Assembly: GCA_025363755.1 (NCBI GenBank)
Contig: JANYLQ010000046.1
Coordinates: 1-64,000 of the forward strand
Direction: 5' to 3'
Length of the DNA stretch: 64,000 nt
Origin: Hyphomicrobiales bacterium
GTDB lineage: Bacteria; Pseudomonadota; Alphaproteobacteria; Rhizobiales; Aestuariivirgaceae
Positions within the stretch are counted from its first letter, which is position 1. Each line of letters begins with the position of its first letter. Under the pieces are notes generated by a model. That model was not told where the DNA came from. It did no database searches and saw only the letters and a program-made list of their open reading frames with translations. A program made the position numbers and the translations under genes. This document shows positions 57,801-64,000 of the stretch, piece by piece.

Positions 57801-57987
57801 CAATCTTTATGTGAACCGTAACCAGATTGGGGCGGTTGTGGGTGCTCAACCCTTTGGCGGTGAAGGACTTTCTGGGACAGGCCCAAAGGCGGGTGGCCCG
57901 CACACCCTTACTCGCTTCTCGGTTGAGCGCGTTTGTTCAACAGATTCAACAGCTTCAGGCGGAAACGCCGAACTTATTAACAGTTGA
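54892..57987 (+). CDS. putA: Bifunctional proline dehydrogenase / L-glutamate-gamma-semialdehyde dehydrogenase
   Basis: Oxidises proline to glutamate in two steps. It has 1031 residues, the shorter form without the N-terminal ribbon-helix-helix domain and without a long C-terminal extension. The FAD-binding PRODH domain (about 100-440) has D-A-E-E, R-L-V-K-G-A-Y-W-D-x-E-I near 343-354 and F-A-T-H-N-A. The ALDH domain (about 490-1000) has P-W-N-F-P-L-A-I-F, catalytic Glu in E-T-G-G-M-N-A and catalytic Cys in G-Q-R-C-S-A. The ATG at 54892 has GAGGAG upstream. Confidence 0.97.
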   Translation: MQNTIDRTNIDTSLFLDETILVHALAAKAKLPSGDDQKVLALAKELVLAVRSNRKAQGSIDAFMQEYSLSSQEGVVLMCLAEALLRIPDAATADRLIADKIGGGNWQSHLGQSESLFVNASAWGLMLTGKIITMGQDVSSDGFGFLKRLVRKSGEPILRNAIKQAMRIMGRQFVLGQNMSEALNLARAEEAKGYRYSFDMLGESAMTMADAEHYFEAYKSALNALTGGRDVLACPSLSVKLSALYPRYEEKHREEALAYLFDAVLQLAVRAKELNVGLTLDAEEVARLDLSLVLFEKLAADARLSGWNGLGLAVQAYGKRALPTLEWLANLAQKTQRILPVRLVKGAYWDTEIKRAQEAGLEDFPVFTRKICTDVSYLACARFMLSRRDVFYPQFATHNAQTVAAVQVMAGDKLGFEFQRLHGMGQGLYDQVIDKHPCRIYAPVGSHKDLLAYLVRRLLENGANTSFVNRLADDEAPLDEIVANPVSQVLALTRVTHAHIRKPSDLFTPRVNSAGLPLWRASDRGDITKGVDAALLETFSASAIIEGQARRDGPERLVVSPHELSIQVGKVFEASDASVAQAMESAARHQDDWDQLGGEARADILETAANLFEQHRPTLVALLIREAGKTLDNAMGDLREAVDFLRFYASEARAKFSNPVRLPGPTGEINEMTLHGRGVFACISPWNFPLAIFTGQVAAALAAGNSVIAKPAEQTPLVAHEAIKLLHQAGVPYGVLHFLPGDGARIGKLLLNHPALAGVAFTGSNDTARIINRTLAMRESSIPSFVAETGGMNAMIVDSSALPEQAVRDVVASAFDSAGQRCSAVRILFVQEDIADKVIEMLKGAMALLKIGDPMIYATDVGPVIDSEAKATLEKHKTLMANKAHMILDMELPKECSGGNYVSPAAYELDSIALLSRETFGPILHVVRFHGERLDQVCDQINAKGFGLTLGLHTRIESVAKRVRARMRVGNLYVNRNQIGAVVGAQPFGGEGLSGTGPKAGGPHTLTRFSVERVCSTDSTASGGNAELINS

Positions 57988-58033
57988 TTAGTTATTGCGG
58001 CCTAACACTGATCGTCAACAACTAGGAAGTGTG

Positions 58034-58567
58034 ATGGCAAATCTCTTAGCCACAGCAGAACGCAAACCGTTTTCGACGTTCGAGGAAGCGACGGGTTTTT
58101 TGGAAGAAACTGCGAAACGCTCGGGCGTTAAACACTTGTCCTATTGGTATATGCAGTTCAGCGATGATCTTCCTGATCAAGTTATTTGGATTGCAACTTA
58201 TGATCCAAATTACATGAACGAATATATGAAGAATTTTACCCCGCTTGGTGATCCTGTTATGAATGAAATGCGCGATGGTCGAATTATTGATTGGACGGAA
58301 TGGATGGCAGTTGATGAAACGCTGCACGACATTCACGCCGCAGCGTTTAAGTATGATGTTCCTAAATATGGTATCTCAATGCATCTGCCGGTGGCTACGC
58401 AGGACAAAGTTATTTTCTCTGTTTGCTTGAACAGTGACGATGCGAGTTGGCCAAAACTGCGTGGTACCTTGGTGAAAAGGTTCAAGCCATTCGCGGCCGA
58501 GTTCCACGAACGCATGTTACCGATGATTCAGTCGCGACAAAAAGGTGATGCAGTTTACGCGTTTTAA
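58034..58567 (+). CDS. Stand-alone autoinducer-binding (LuxR N-terminal-like) domain protein
   Basis: A 177-residue protein resembling the ligand-binding domain of LuxR-type regulators (Autoind_bind). The pattern includes a Tyr/Trp pocket (L-S-Y-W-Y-M near 30-35), T-Y-D-P-N-Y-M-N-E-Y near 54-63, G-D-P-V-M-N-E-M near 70-77, I-I-D-W-T-E-W near 82-88, and Y-G-I-S-M-H-L-P near 115-122, matching the family W, Y, D and G positions. The usual C-terminal helix-turn-helix is absent and the gene ends cleanly. I choose the ATG at 58034 for its AGGAAG site. It follows putA by 46 bases, and no acyl-homoserine-lactone synthase is nearby. Confidence 0.65.
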   Translation: MANLLATAERKPFSTFEEATGFLEETAKRSGVKHLSYWYMQFSDDLPDQVIWIATYDPNYMNEYMKNFTPLGDPVMNEMRDGRIIDWTEWMAVDETLHDIHAAAFKYDVPKYGISMHLPVATQDKVIFSVCLNSDDASWPKLRGTLVKRFKPFAAEFHERMLPMIQSRQKGDAVYAF

Positions 58568-58569
58568 GC

Positions 58570-59853
58570 TCAATCATTTCGCGCTTTGAAAGCAAGGCCA
58601 CGCTCTACTGCAGTGTTGCCGAATTTGTTGCGGATTTTATCCATAGCCAATTCTGCTTTGGTGCGCGCCACGTCGTTGGCGTCTAAAGATTTTTCTTCCT
58701 CACTGATTTCTCTCTCGACAAGATGTGAAATGCCAACCCCCAATAGCCTGAAGCTTTTCTTACCGGTTTCTTTTTTCAACAGCGGGTTTGCAGCTTCGAA
58801 TATTCTGTGCGCCAAGTTGGTTGCATCCTCATAAGAAGCAGCGCGTGTTAGGCTTTGGAAATCTCTATTTTTAAGTTTCAGTGTTACCGTGTAACCAGCC
58901 ATGTGTGATGCCTTGGCGCGGCGCGAAACTTTTTGAGCGAGGTTCCACAAAATTGGTTCAAGCAATTTGTAGTCACTGATATCTTCGTCGAAAGTTGTTT
59001 CAGCGCTAATGCTTTTGGTTTCGCGCTCGGTGGAGACTTCCCTGATGTCTTCACCGCGAGAGAGATGATAGAGCCTTGAGCCCATATTGCCGAACTTTCG
59101 CATCAAGTCGCTTTTTTCCATGCTCTGCAGTTGGTTGATCATTGTGATACCACCCTTGGCAAGTTGCGCTTGGGTTGCTTTCCCAACGCCCCAAATTGCG
59201 CCGACGGGTTTTTCCGCCAAGATCGATAGTGTGTCAGCTTTGCCGATAACTGAGAAGCCGCGCGGTTTTTCAAAATCCGATGCGAGCTTTGCTAAGAACC
59301 TGTTTTGTGACAGACCAACTGAAGCCGTTATGCCAACTTCGTTTTCGATACGCTTGACCAGCTTTGCCAGCGAAATTGCAGGGCATGTGCCGTGAAGCTT
59401 TTCTGTTCCGCTTAAATCCAGAAACGCTTCATCGATCGAGACTGGCTGAACCAGTGGTGTAAATTGAAACATTATGTCGCGAACAATTTTTCCGGCAGCT
59501 GCATATTTGGCCATATCAGGCTTCACGACCACTGCTTCAGGGCAAAGCTTCAATGCTTTGAACATCGGCATGGCTGATTTCACGCCATGAATGCGTGCAA
59601 TGTAGCAGGCCGTCGAAACCACGCCGCGAATTTGGCCGCCGACAATTACGGGTTTGTCTCTGATCGCTGGATTGTCGCGCTTTTCAACGGCTGCGTAAAA
59701 CGCGTCACAATCGATATGGGCTATGGCCAGATTATGAAGTTCGGGGTGTTTTACGATGCGCGGGCTGCCGCAGGAAGGGCAGCGTTTTGCATTGTCTGCG
59801 AACTGGGTCAGGCAGTCGCGACAAAAGCCATGGGTTGGGTTTTCGGTGGCCAT
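58570..59853 (-). CDS. dinB: DNA polymerase IV with N-terminal zinc ribbon
   Basis: Y-family translesion polymerase of 427 residues. An N-terminal zinc ribbon uses Cys11, 14, 25 and 28, a feature of alphaproteobacterial DinB. The catalytic palm has I-A-H-I-D-C-D-A-F-Y-A-A-V-E near 48-61 and S-I-D-E-A-F-L-D-L-S near 137-146; the little-finger domain follows after about 270. I start at the ATG 59853, since upstream codons lack family character. The tail is short and I see no beta-clamp motif with certainty. Confidence 0.94.
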   Translation of the reverse strand: MATENPTHGFCRDCLTQFADNAKRCPSCGSPRIVKHPELHNLAIAHIDCDAFYAAVEKRDNPAIRDKPVIVGGQIRGVVSTACYIARIHGVKSAMPMFKALKLCPEAVVVKPDMAKYAAAGKIVRDIMFQFTPLVQPVSIDEAFLDLSGTEKLHGTCPAISLAKLVKRIENEVGITASVGLSQNRFLAKLASDFEKPRGFSVIGKADTLSILAEKPVGAIWGVGKATQAQLAKGGITMINQLQSMEKSDLMRKFGNMGSRLYHLSRGEDIREVSTERETKSISAETTFDEDISDYKLLEPILWNLAQKVSRRAKASHMAGYTVTLKLKNRDFQSLTRAASYEDATNLAHRIFEAANPLLKKETGKKSFRLLGVGISHLVEREISEEEKSLDANDVARTKAELAMDKIRNKFGNTAVERGLAFKARND

Positions 59854-59885
59854 TAAAACAGAATAGAGAGAGAACAGTTGGCACG

Positions 59886-60539
59886 CTAGATGCCAATTAG
59901 CCTTGCCGCGTGAAATTGAACATCTTTCCAATTGTCACTGCGCAGAGAAACATAATCGAGGTCGGGAACATGTTTGGCAAAGCGTTCGTCGTGCAGAAAA
60001 TGAATGAGATGCACGTGAGGCGCATGGTCAAAGGCGCTTTGGATGAAATTCTGGCTGTCGTCGATAAACGCTACTGGCCCTGTGGTGCGCGATGCGATCT
60101 CACGAAGGGCCGGGCCTTTGGGCCCAGAATTTGTTATGACAGGAAAGTTCAAGCCTAACATCGCAAGATTTGCGCGTCGGTCATCACCCGCGAAATGCGG
60201 AAGATTGGTCAACATCACAATTGTTGCATCCTTGCTGAGCGCGGTTAGCCCTTCAACGGCACCTGTTATGGCTTTCATATCACGTGTGCGATGAACAAAA
60301 AACTCATTTACGAGGTCATAGCCTGATGCAGGAGATATCGTTTTTTCTGTCTCTGTTTCATAAATATGATAAAGATCCATCGGGTTTCCGGGTTTCAGGC
60401 TTAAGCCCGACTTGCCGATGTAATCTTCGAAATCTTGAATGAAGTGCACCACAACTTCATCAACATCACTGATGACTAGCGGCTTAGTTGGTGAGATCTT
60501 TAATGCAGCTAATTGTTGTTTGGTCGGCTCAGAAATCAT
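59886..60539 (-). CDS. HAD-superfamily phosphatase-like protein
   Basis: A 217-residue HAD-fold protein. Motif I is V-I-S-D-V-D-E-V-V (nucleophile Asp, then Asp two residues on), motif II I-V-M-L-T-N-L-P-H, and motif IV V-A-F-I-D-D-S-Q-N near 165-173. No clear motif III Lys stands out apart from the S-G-P-K-G-P region. Substrate unknown. The ATG at 60539 is preferred because GGAG lies six bases upstream; it overlaps the 3' end of the DUF3572 gene. Found between dinB and DUF3572. Confidence 0.75.
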   Translation of the reverse strand: MISEPTKQQLAALKISPTKPLVISDVDEVVVHFIQDFEDYIGKSGLSLKPGNPMDLYHIYETETEKTISPASGYDLVNEFFVHRTRDMKAITGAVEGLTALSKDATIVMLTNLPHFAGDDRRANLAMLGLNFPVITNSGPKGPALREIASRTTGPVAFIDDSQNFIQSAFDHAPHVHLIHFLHDERFAKHVPDLDYVSLRSDNWKDVQFHAARLIGI

Positions 60540-60822
60540 CATTGGCTCCGGGAAAGTTTCGACGTGCATTGACCAAAGTTTGTGGCGAAATTTCTTGGTT
60601 TTGCGCAAATTCAAGAATCAACGCTTCGTCCTGCAAAGCGTAATCCAGCATGAAACCGAGAAAAACCGGGTCTTGGGCACCTGTTTGCATCTCAAACAGC
60701 CCAATGCCGCTTAAGGCCGAAAATCGCTCTAATCGCTCCTCATTCGATGCAATAAAAGCCATTAATTGCAATGCAATAACATTGCTATCGGTAGTGTTTT
60801 CTGAAGGCGTTTTAAGTCGCAT
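60529..60822 (-). CDS. DUF3572 family protein
   Basis: A 97-residue helical protein of the alphaproteobacterial DUF3572 family, typically next to divK. Features are A-L-Q-L-M-A-F-I-A-S-N-E-E-R-L-E-R-F near 17-34, S-G-I-G-L near 38-42, D-P-V-F-L-G-F-M-L-D-Y near 51-61 and a D-E-A-L-I-L-E-F-A segment. No function known. Divergent from divK. Confidence 0.88.
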   Translation of the reverse strand: MRLKTPSENTTDSNVIALQLMAFIASNEERLERFSALSGIGLFEMQTGAQDPVFLGFMLDYALQDEALILEFAQNQEISPQTLVNARRNFPGANDDF

Positions 60823-61028
60823 TTGATGATGTTGTTAACCAGCGTGGTGAATGAATTTTAACGGTTTAAGGAGTTGGTTACCGTGTATGGGGCAAAAGCA
60901 AGCTTGGCTTAATGGAAAATCCGGTTGGTTTGCAATCGGTTATTTCTGGTGTGGGAGAGATGCTTGCAATGGACCTTGGGACACATGATCATGATGCCAG
61001 CGAACCACATCCTATGATGAGGACTGAA

Positions 61029-61403
61029 ATGCAAAAAACGGTGTTGGTGGTGGAAGACAATGAATTGAACATGAAGCTGTTCAATGATTTGCTTGAGGCG
61101 CATGGCTACCGTGTGGTGCAAACCCGTGACGGGCTTTCGGCGCTTGAAATTGCGCGCAAACATATGCCGGATTTGATCTTGATGGACATTCAATTGCCGG
61201 AAGTCTCTGGGATTGAAGTTACCAAATGGCTTAAAGAAGATGAAGAGTTAAAGCGTATTCCGGTGATTGCTGTCACGGCCTTTGCAATGAAGGGCGATGA
61301 ACAAAAGATCAGGGAAGGTGGCTGCGAGGCCTATATTTCCAAGCCAATCTCCGTCGTCAGTTTCCTCCAAACTATTGACAAGTTTTTGAAGCAACCAAAA
61401 TAA
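61029..61403 (+). CDS. divK: Cell-cycle response regulator DivK
   Basis: Single-domain receiver controlling asymmetric division through the PleC/DivJ kinases and DivL. It has 124 residues. The phosphoacceptor Asp53 is intact in L-I-L-M-D-I-Q-L-P, with acidic residues V-E-D-N at 8-11, Thr in A-V-T-A-F-A and Lys in I-S-K-P. The sequence [16 protein letters not shown] is strongly DivK-like. I start at the ATG 61029 because AGGA lies five bases upstream; the frame extends to 60912 without similarity. Coupled to pleD by TAATG. Confidence 0.96.
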   Translation: MQKTVLVVEDNELNMKLFNDLLEAHGYRVVQTRDGLSALEIARKHMPDLILMDIQLPEVSGIEVTKWLKEDEELKRIPVIAVTAFAMKGDEQKIREGGCEAYISKPISVVSFLQTIDKFLKQPK

Positions 61404-62773
61404 TGACCGCTCGCGTTCTTGTTGTTGATGATATTCTGGCGAATGTGAGGCTTCTTGAAGCCAAGCTGACAGCCGAATATTTCGAAGTCATCACAGCGAT
61501 GAATGGACTTGATGCGCTGGAAGCCGTCGCACGCAACAAGCCGGATTTAATTTTGCTGGAAGTGATGATGCCAGGCATTGACGGCATTGAAGTTTGCAAA
61601 CGCATTAAGTCCAACCCTGCGACCCAGCACATTCCCGTTGTTATGGTAACCGCACTTGATCAACCAGAAGACCGTGTGCGTGGTTTGAATGCAGGTGCGG
61701 ATGATTTCTTGACGAAACCTGTCAATGACATCTCATTGTTTTGCCGCATCAAGAGCCTGGTTCGCCTCAAAATGCTGACGGACGAACTTCGCATTCGCGC
61801 TGAAACGGGCGATAATATCCATTCCATGCTGCGCAACGAAGTTCTGGCAACCGCGGAACAGGGCCGGATATTGCTAGTCGATACGCGCGAAACATCAGTT
61901 GAACGCATTAAGTCTGCGCTGAGTGGGCATCACATTGTTACAAGTGTTGATGATCCCAATTTGGCAATAGAAACAGCGGCAACTGCATCTGTTCCCTTTG
62001 AACTCATTGTCATAAGTTTAGAGCAAGTCAAATTTGATGGTTTGAGGCTTTGCTCCCAACTCAGATCGCTTGAGGCGACACGGCAAACGCCCATTCTCAT
62101 TCTCGTTGAACCCGATGATCAAACACGCTTGCTGCGTGCTCTTGATATGGGTGTGAATGATTATTTGTTGCGCCCGGTTGATCGGCAAGAACTTCTTGCC
62201 CGGGTTAACACGCAAATTAAGCGTTGGCGCTATACCGAGCAGTTGCGCTCCAGCGTTAAGGCATCAATTGAATTGGCGGTGACAGATTCACTGACTGGTC
62301 TTTACAACCGCCGCTATTTGGAAACGCATCTGACCAGCCTCATCGAACACTTTATAAATCGGGGTAAGTCACTTGCGGTTTTGGCTGTTGATGTCGATTT
62401 CTTCAAACCCATCAACGACACTTATGGTCACGACGCCGGCGATAAAGTGTTGCAGGAACTTGCAGTGCGAATTCGCGAAAACACACGGACGATTGATCTG
62501 TGTTGCCGCACGGGTGGTGAAGAGTTTGTCCTGGTTTTACCATCAACAAATATGGCAGCGGCGCATGTCATCGCAGAGCGCTTACGTAAATCAATTGCTT
62601 CTAAATTATTTACTGTCGGGCAAACGCCAGCCATTCCCGTGACAGTGTCAATTGGCGTTGCGGCGCTCAATAATGTTGAAGATACGCTCGACAAACTCTT
62701 GAAGCGGGCCGATTCAGCGCTTTATGCTGCAAAGCGCGAAGGCCGCAACCGGGTTGTGCAAGCTGCGGCCTAA
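61403..62773 (+). CDS. pleD: PleD-type diguanylate cyclase response regulator with Glu53
   Basis: Makes cyclic-di-GMP; PleD controls the polar cell-cycle programme. It has 456 residues: receiver 1 (about 1-120), degenerate receiver 2 (about 152-275), GGDEF domain (about 285-456). The active site is G-G-E-E-F (about 371-375), with an inhibitory-site R-x-x-D (R-T-I-D) five residues ahead. Receiver 1 keeps D9, D10, Thr and Lys, but residue 53, the phosphorylated Asp in Caulobacter PleD, is Glu (codon GAA in L-L-E-V-M-M-P). Coupled to divK by TAATG. Confidence 0.95.
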   Translation: MTARVLVVDDILANVRLLEAKLTAEYFEVITAMNGLDALEAVARNKPDLILLEVMMPGIDGIEVCKRIKSNPATQHIPVVMVTALDQPEDRVRGLNAGADDFLTKPVNDISLFCRIKSLVRLKMLTDELRIRAETGDNIHSMLRNEVLATAEQGRILLVDTRETSVERIKSALSGHHIVTSVDDPNLAIETAATASVPFELIVISLEQVKFDGLRLCSQLRSLEATRQTPILILVEPDDQTRLLRALDMGVNDYLLRPVDRQELLARVNTQIKRWRYTEQLRSSVKASIELAVTDSLTGLYNRRYLETHLTSLIEHFINRGKSLAVLAVDVDFFKPINDTYGHDAGDKVLQELAVRIRENTRTIDLCCRTGGEEFVLVLPSTNMAAAHVIAERLRKSIASKLFTVGQTPAIPVTVSIGVAALNNVEDTLDKLLKRADSALYAAKREGRNRVVQAAA

Positions 62774-62918
62774 TTTGGGTCACACCTGAATTTCTCTATT
62801 TTCACCTTTACAAATGCAAAAACAATGTCCATTTCTTGGAAAGAAGCTTGGTTGCGAGGGTTTAGGCTTTCTGCGATACTGGCGCGATTAATGTGAAAGT
62901 TTTCTGAGGAGTTTCGAA

Positions 62919-63146
62919 ATGGGTTCGTTTTCGTGGTATCATTGGGTTCTGGTTCTTGTTGTTGTCATGGTTTTGTTTGGCGGCAAGGGCAAAGTGTCGG
63001 ACTTGATGGGCGATGTAGCCAAAGGCATTAAGAGCTTTAAAAAGGGCCTTGCTGATGATCCTGCTGATGTTGCAGCCACTGCAAAATCACTGGAACAACA
63101 GGCCGCAGATACAGCCAAACAAGCTGCTGAAAAAGTAAAAAGCTAA
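62919..63146 (+). CDS. tatA: Sec-independent translocase subunit TatA
   Basis: A 75-residue pore component of the twin-arginine translocase. An N-terminal membrane helix (about 8-20) is followed by the F-G-G-K-G-K hinge and the amphipathic helix [18 protein letters not shown]. The C-terminal tail is Ala/Lys/Gln-rich. GAGGAG precedes the ATG. First gene of tatABC. It would export Tat substrates such as the YedY-like enzyme at 7.3 kb. Confidence 0.95.
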   Translation: MGSFSWYHWVLVLVVVMVLFGGKGKVSDLMGDVAKGIKSFKKGLADDPADVAATAKSLEQQAADTAKQAAEKVKS

Positions 63147-63180
63147 ACGCCGCAAATTGTAACGGCGAGGGCTTTGCTTC

Positions 63181-63561
63181 ATGTTTGATTTTGGGCTGAG
63201 TTATACGCATATGCTCGTGCTTGGTCTGATTGCTTTTATGGTGATCGGCAAGAACGACATGCCTATTGTGTTGCGCAAGTTTGGGCAGTTTATGGCCAAG
63301 GTTCGCTCCATGTCGCGCGAGTTTCAGGGCCATGTTGATATTGCCATGAAAGATGCTGGTATGGCCAGCTTGAAGAATGATTTGCAAGGTTTGAAATCGA
63401 ATATTGATGGCGCTGTTTCAATGCCTGCCATGCAAGCAGGGCAAACAGTTCCTGCATCCAGTTATAAAACAGTGGAATTTGAAAAGCTGTTTAGCGCGGG
63501 CGCTGGTGAAACCATTGTGGCGGGAAAGCCTGTCGAAATTGATCAGGCCGCCAAAGTATGA
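63181..63561 (+). CDS. tatB: Sec-independent translocase subunit TatB
   Basis: A 126-residue Tat receptor-complex component. The N-terminal M-F-D-F-G-L-S-Y-T-H-M-L-V-L-G-L-I-A helix is followed by V-I-G-K-N-D-M-P and an amphipathic helix, matching the TatB pattern F-D-I-G-x-x-E-L in a divergent form (S-Y-T-H instead of x-x-E-L). A long, less conserved tail follows. Its stop overlaps tatC in ATGA. Confidence 0.92.
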   Translation: MFDFGLSYTHMLVLGLIAFMVIGKNDMPIVLRKFGQFMAKVRSMSREFQGHVDIAMKDAGMASLKNDLQGLKSNIDGAVSMPAMQAGQTVPASSYKTVEFEKLFSAGAGETIVAGKPVEIDQAAKV

Positions 63562-64000
63562 CCAAGCAAGATATTGACGCCAGCGAAGCCCCGCTGATGG
63601 ACCATTTGAACGAGCTGCGCACGAGGCTGATGTGGTCGACTGCAGGGTTTGTCGTTGCGTTGATTGGATGCTTTTATTTTTCCACCGAAATTTTGCATAT
63701 TTTAATCAAACCTTTTCGGTGGGGCACAGGCACTGACATTACTTTGATTTCGATCAAACTGCTGGGCGTTTTCTTTGTAAAGCTGAAGATTGCGATGTTT
63801 GGCGGATTGTTCATCGCGTTTCCACTCATTGCAACGCAGATATATCGATTTGTGGCGCCAGGACTTTATAAGCATGAGCGTGCTGTTTTGGCACCGTATT
63901 TGGTGGCAACGCCGATTTGCTTTTTGGCTGGTGCGTCGCTGGTCTATTTTATGCTGCTGCCATTTGCGATCAAGTTCTTCTTCGCTGTTGGCGCTGATGC
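63558..64000 (+). CDS. tatC: Sec-independent translocase subunit TatC (cut by window end)
   Basis: The first 147 residues of TatC, the twin-arginine signal receptor. The N-terminal D-H-L-N-E-L-R-T-R-L motif (about 15-24) is the signal-binding region, followed by membrane segments at about 28-48 and 76-95 and the F-V-A-P-G-L-Y-K-H-E-R motif near 98-108. The frame is open at the window edge, so the C-terminal half is missing from view and not from the genome. Coupled to tatB by ATGA. Confidence 0.96.
   Translation, partial: MTKQDIDASEAPLMDHLNELRTRLMWSTAGFVVALIGCFYFSTEILHILIKPFRWGTGTDITLISIKLLGVFFVKLKIAMFGGLFIAFPLIATQIYRFVAPGLYKHERAVLAPYLVATPICFLAGASLVYFMLLPFAIKFFFAVGAD

Overview
The window comes from an alphaproteobacterium, most likely of the order Hyphomicrobiales (Rhizobiales). 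This rests on gene content and order, not on a database search. The clearest marks are a divK-pleD pair behind a DUF3572 gene, the order pcm-tolC-popZ(DUF2497)-valS, a DinB with an N-terminal zinc ribbon, a DUF2336 protein, an Lrp-type PutR divergent from putA, and CtrA-like TTAA-N7-TTAA motifs. Almost all of the sequence is chromosomal. The only clear mobile-element gene is the partial IS1-like transposase at the left edge, and I see no CRISPR array or prophage.

Layout. 0-6.5 kb: transposase remnant, thrS, a small zinc-ribbon protein, a repeat-filled gap, an SDR, DUF2256, and a flavin monooxygenase with a pirin. 6.6-8.5 kb: a cytochrome b, a YedY/MsrP-like molybdoenzyme and a very methionine-rich exported peptide. 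8.5-14.1 kb: a beta-sandwich repeat protein, a nitroreductase-HAD-flavin reductase operon, a promoter region dense in CtrA, DnaA and GANTC motifs, a degenerate receiver, a DUF2336 protein and nadK. 14.2-21.4 kb: first cobalamin block (DUF1636-cobU; cobA-cobB-cobQ-cbiB; cbiD-cobK). 21.4-33 kb: AapJ-like protein, a Doc/AbrB toxin-antitoxin pair, sseA-cysK, tRNA-Asn, tRNA-Cys, pcm-tolC-popZ-valS and ogt. 33.1-46.5 kb: second cobalamin block, an 11-gene minus-strand operon (cbtB-cbtA-cobW-cobN-cobO-cbiX-cobH-cobL-cobI-cbiG/cobJ-cobM) behind a cobalamin riboswitch. 46.6-51.2 kb: type I secretion ATPase and adaptor with a TPR/SPOR protein. 51.3-64 kb: Mrr-type nuclease, DUF2063-like protein, dodecin, DUF1489, panC, putR/putA, a LuxR-type ligand-binding domain without DNA-binding domain, dinB, HAD, DUF3572, divK-pleD and tatABC (tatC runs off the edge).

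How genes work together. The two cobalamin blocks give most of the corrin pathway, from uroporphyrinogen III methylation to adenosylation and cobinamide activation, plus cobalt uptake. They mix hallmarks of the oxygen-dependent route (CobN, CobK, CobL, CobH) with those of the early-cobalt route (CbiX, CbiD, CbiG), and no CobG, CobZ or CobF is visible. The molybdoenzyme, its membrane cytochrome and the Met-rich peptide look like a periplasmic methionine-sulfoxide repair or oxidant-scavenging set. The molybdoenzyme carries a twin-arginine signal, and the TatABC exporter is also in the window.

Most unusual points: a 30-bp perfect palindromic repeat sits in frame inside cobN, and related elements lie at four other junctions of the same operon. 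A candidate structured leader RNA precedes cbiX. Two receiver domains, including PleD at residue 53, have Glu where the phosphorylated Asp should be. A stand-alone autoinducer-binding domain follows putA.
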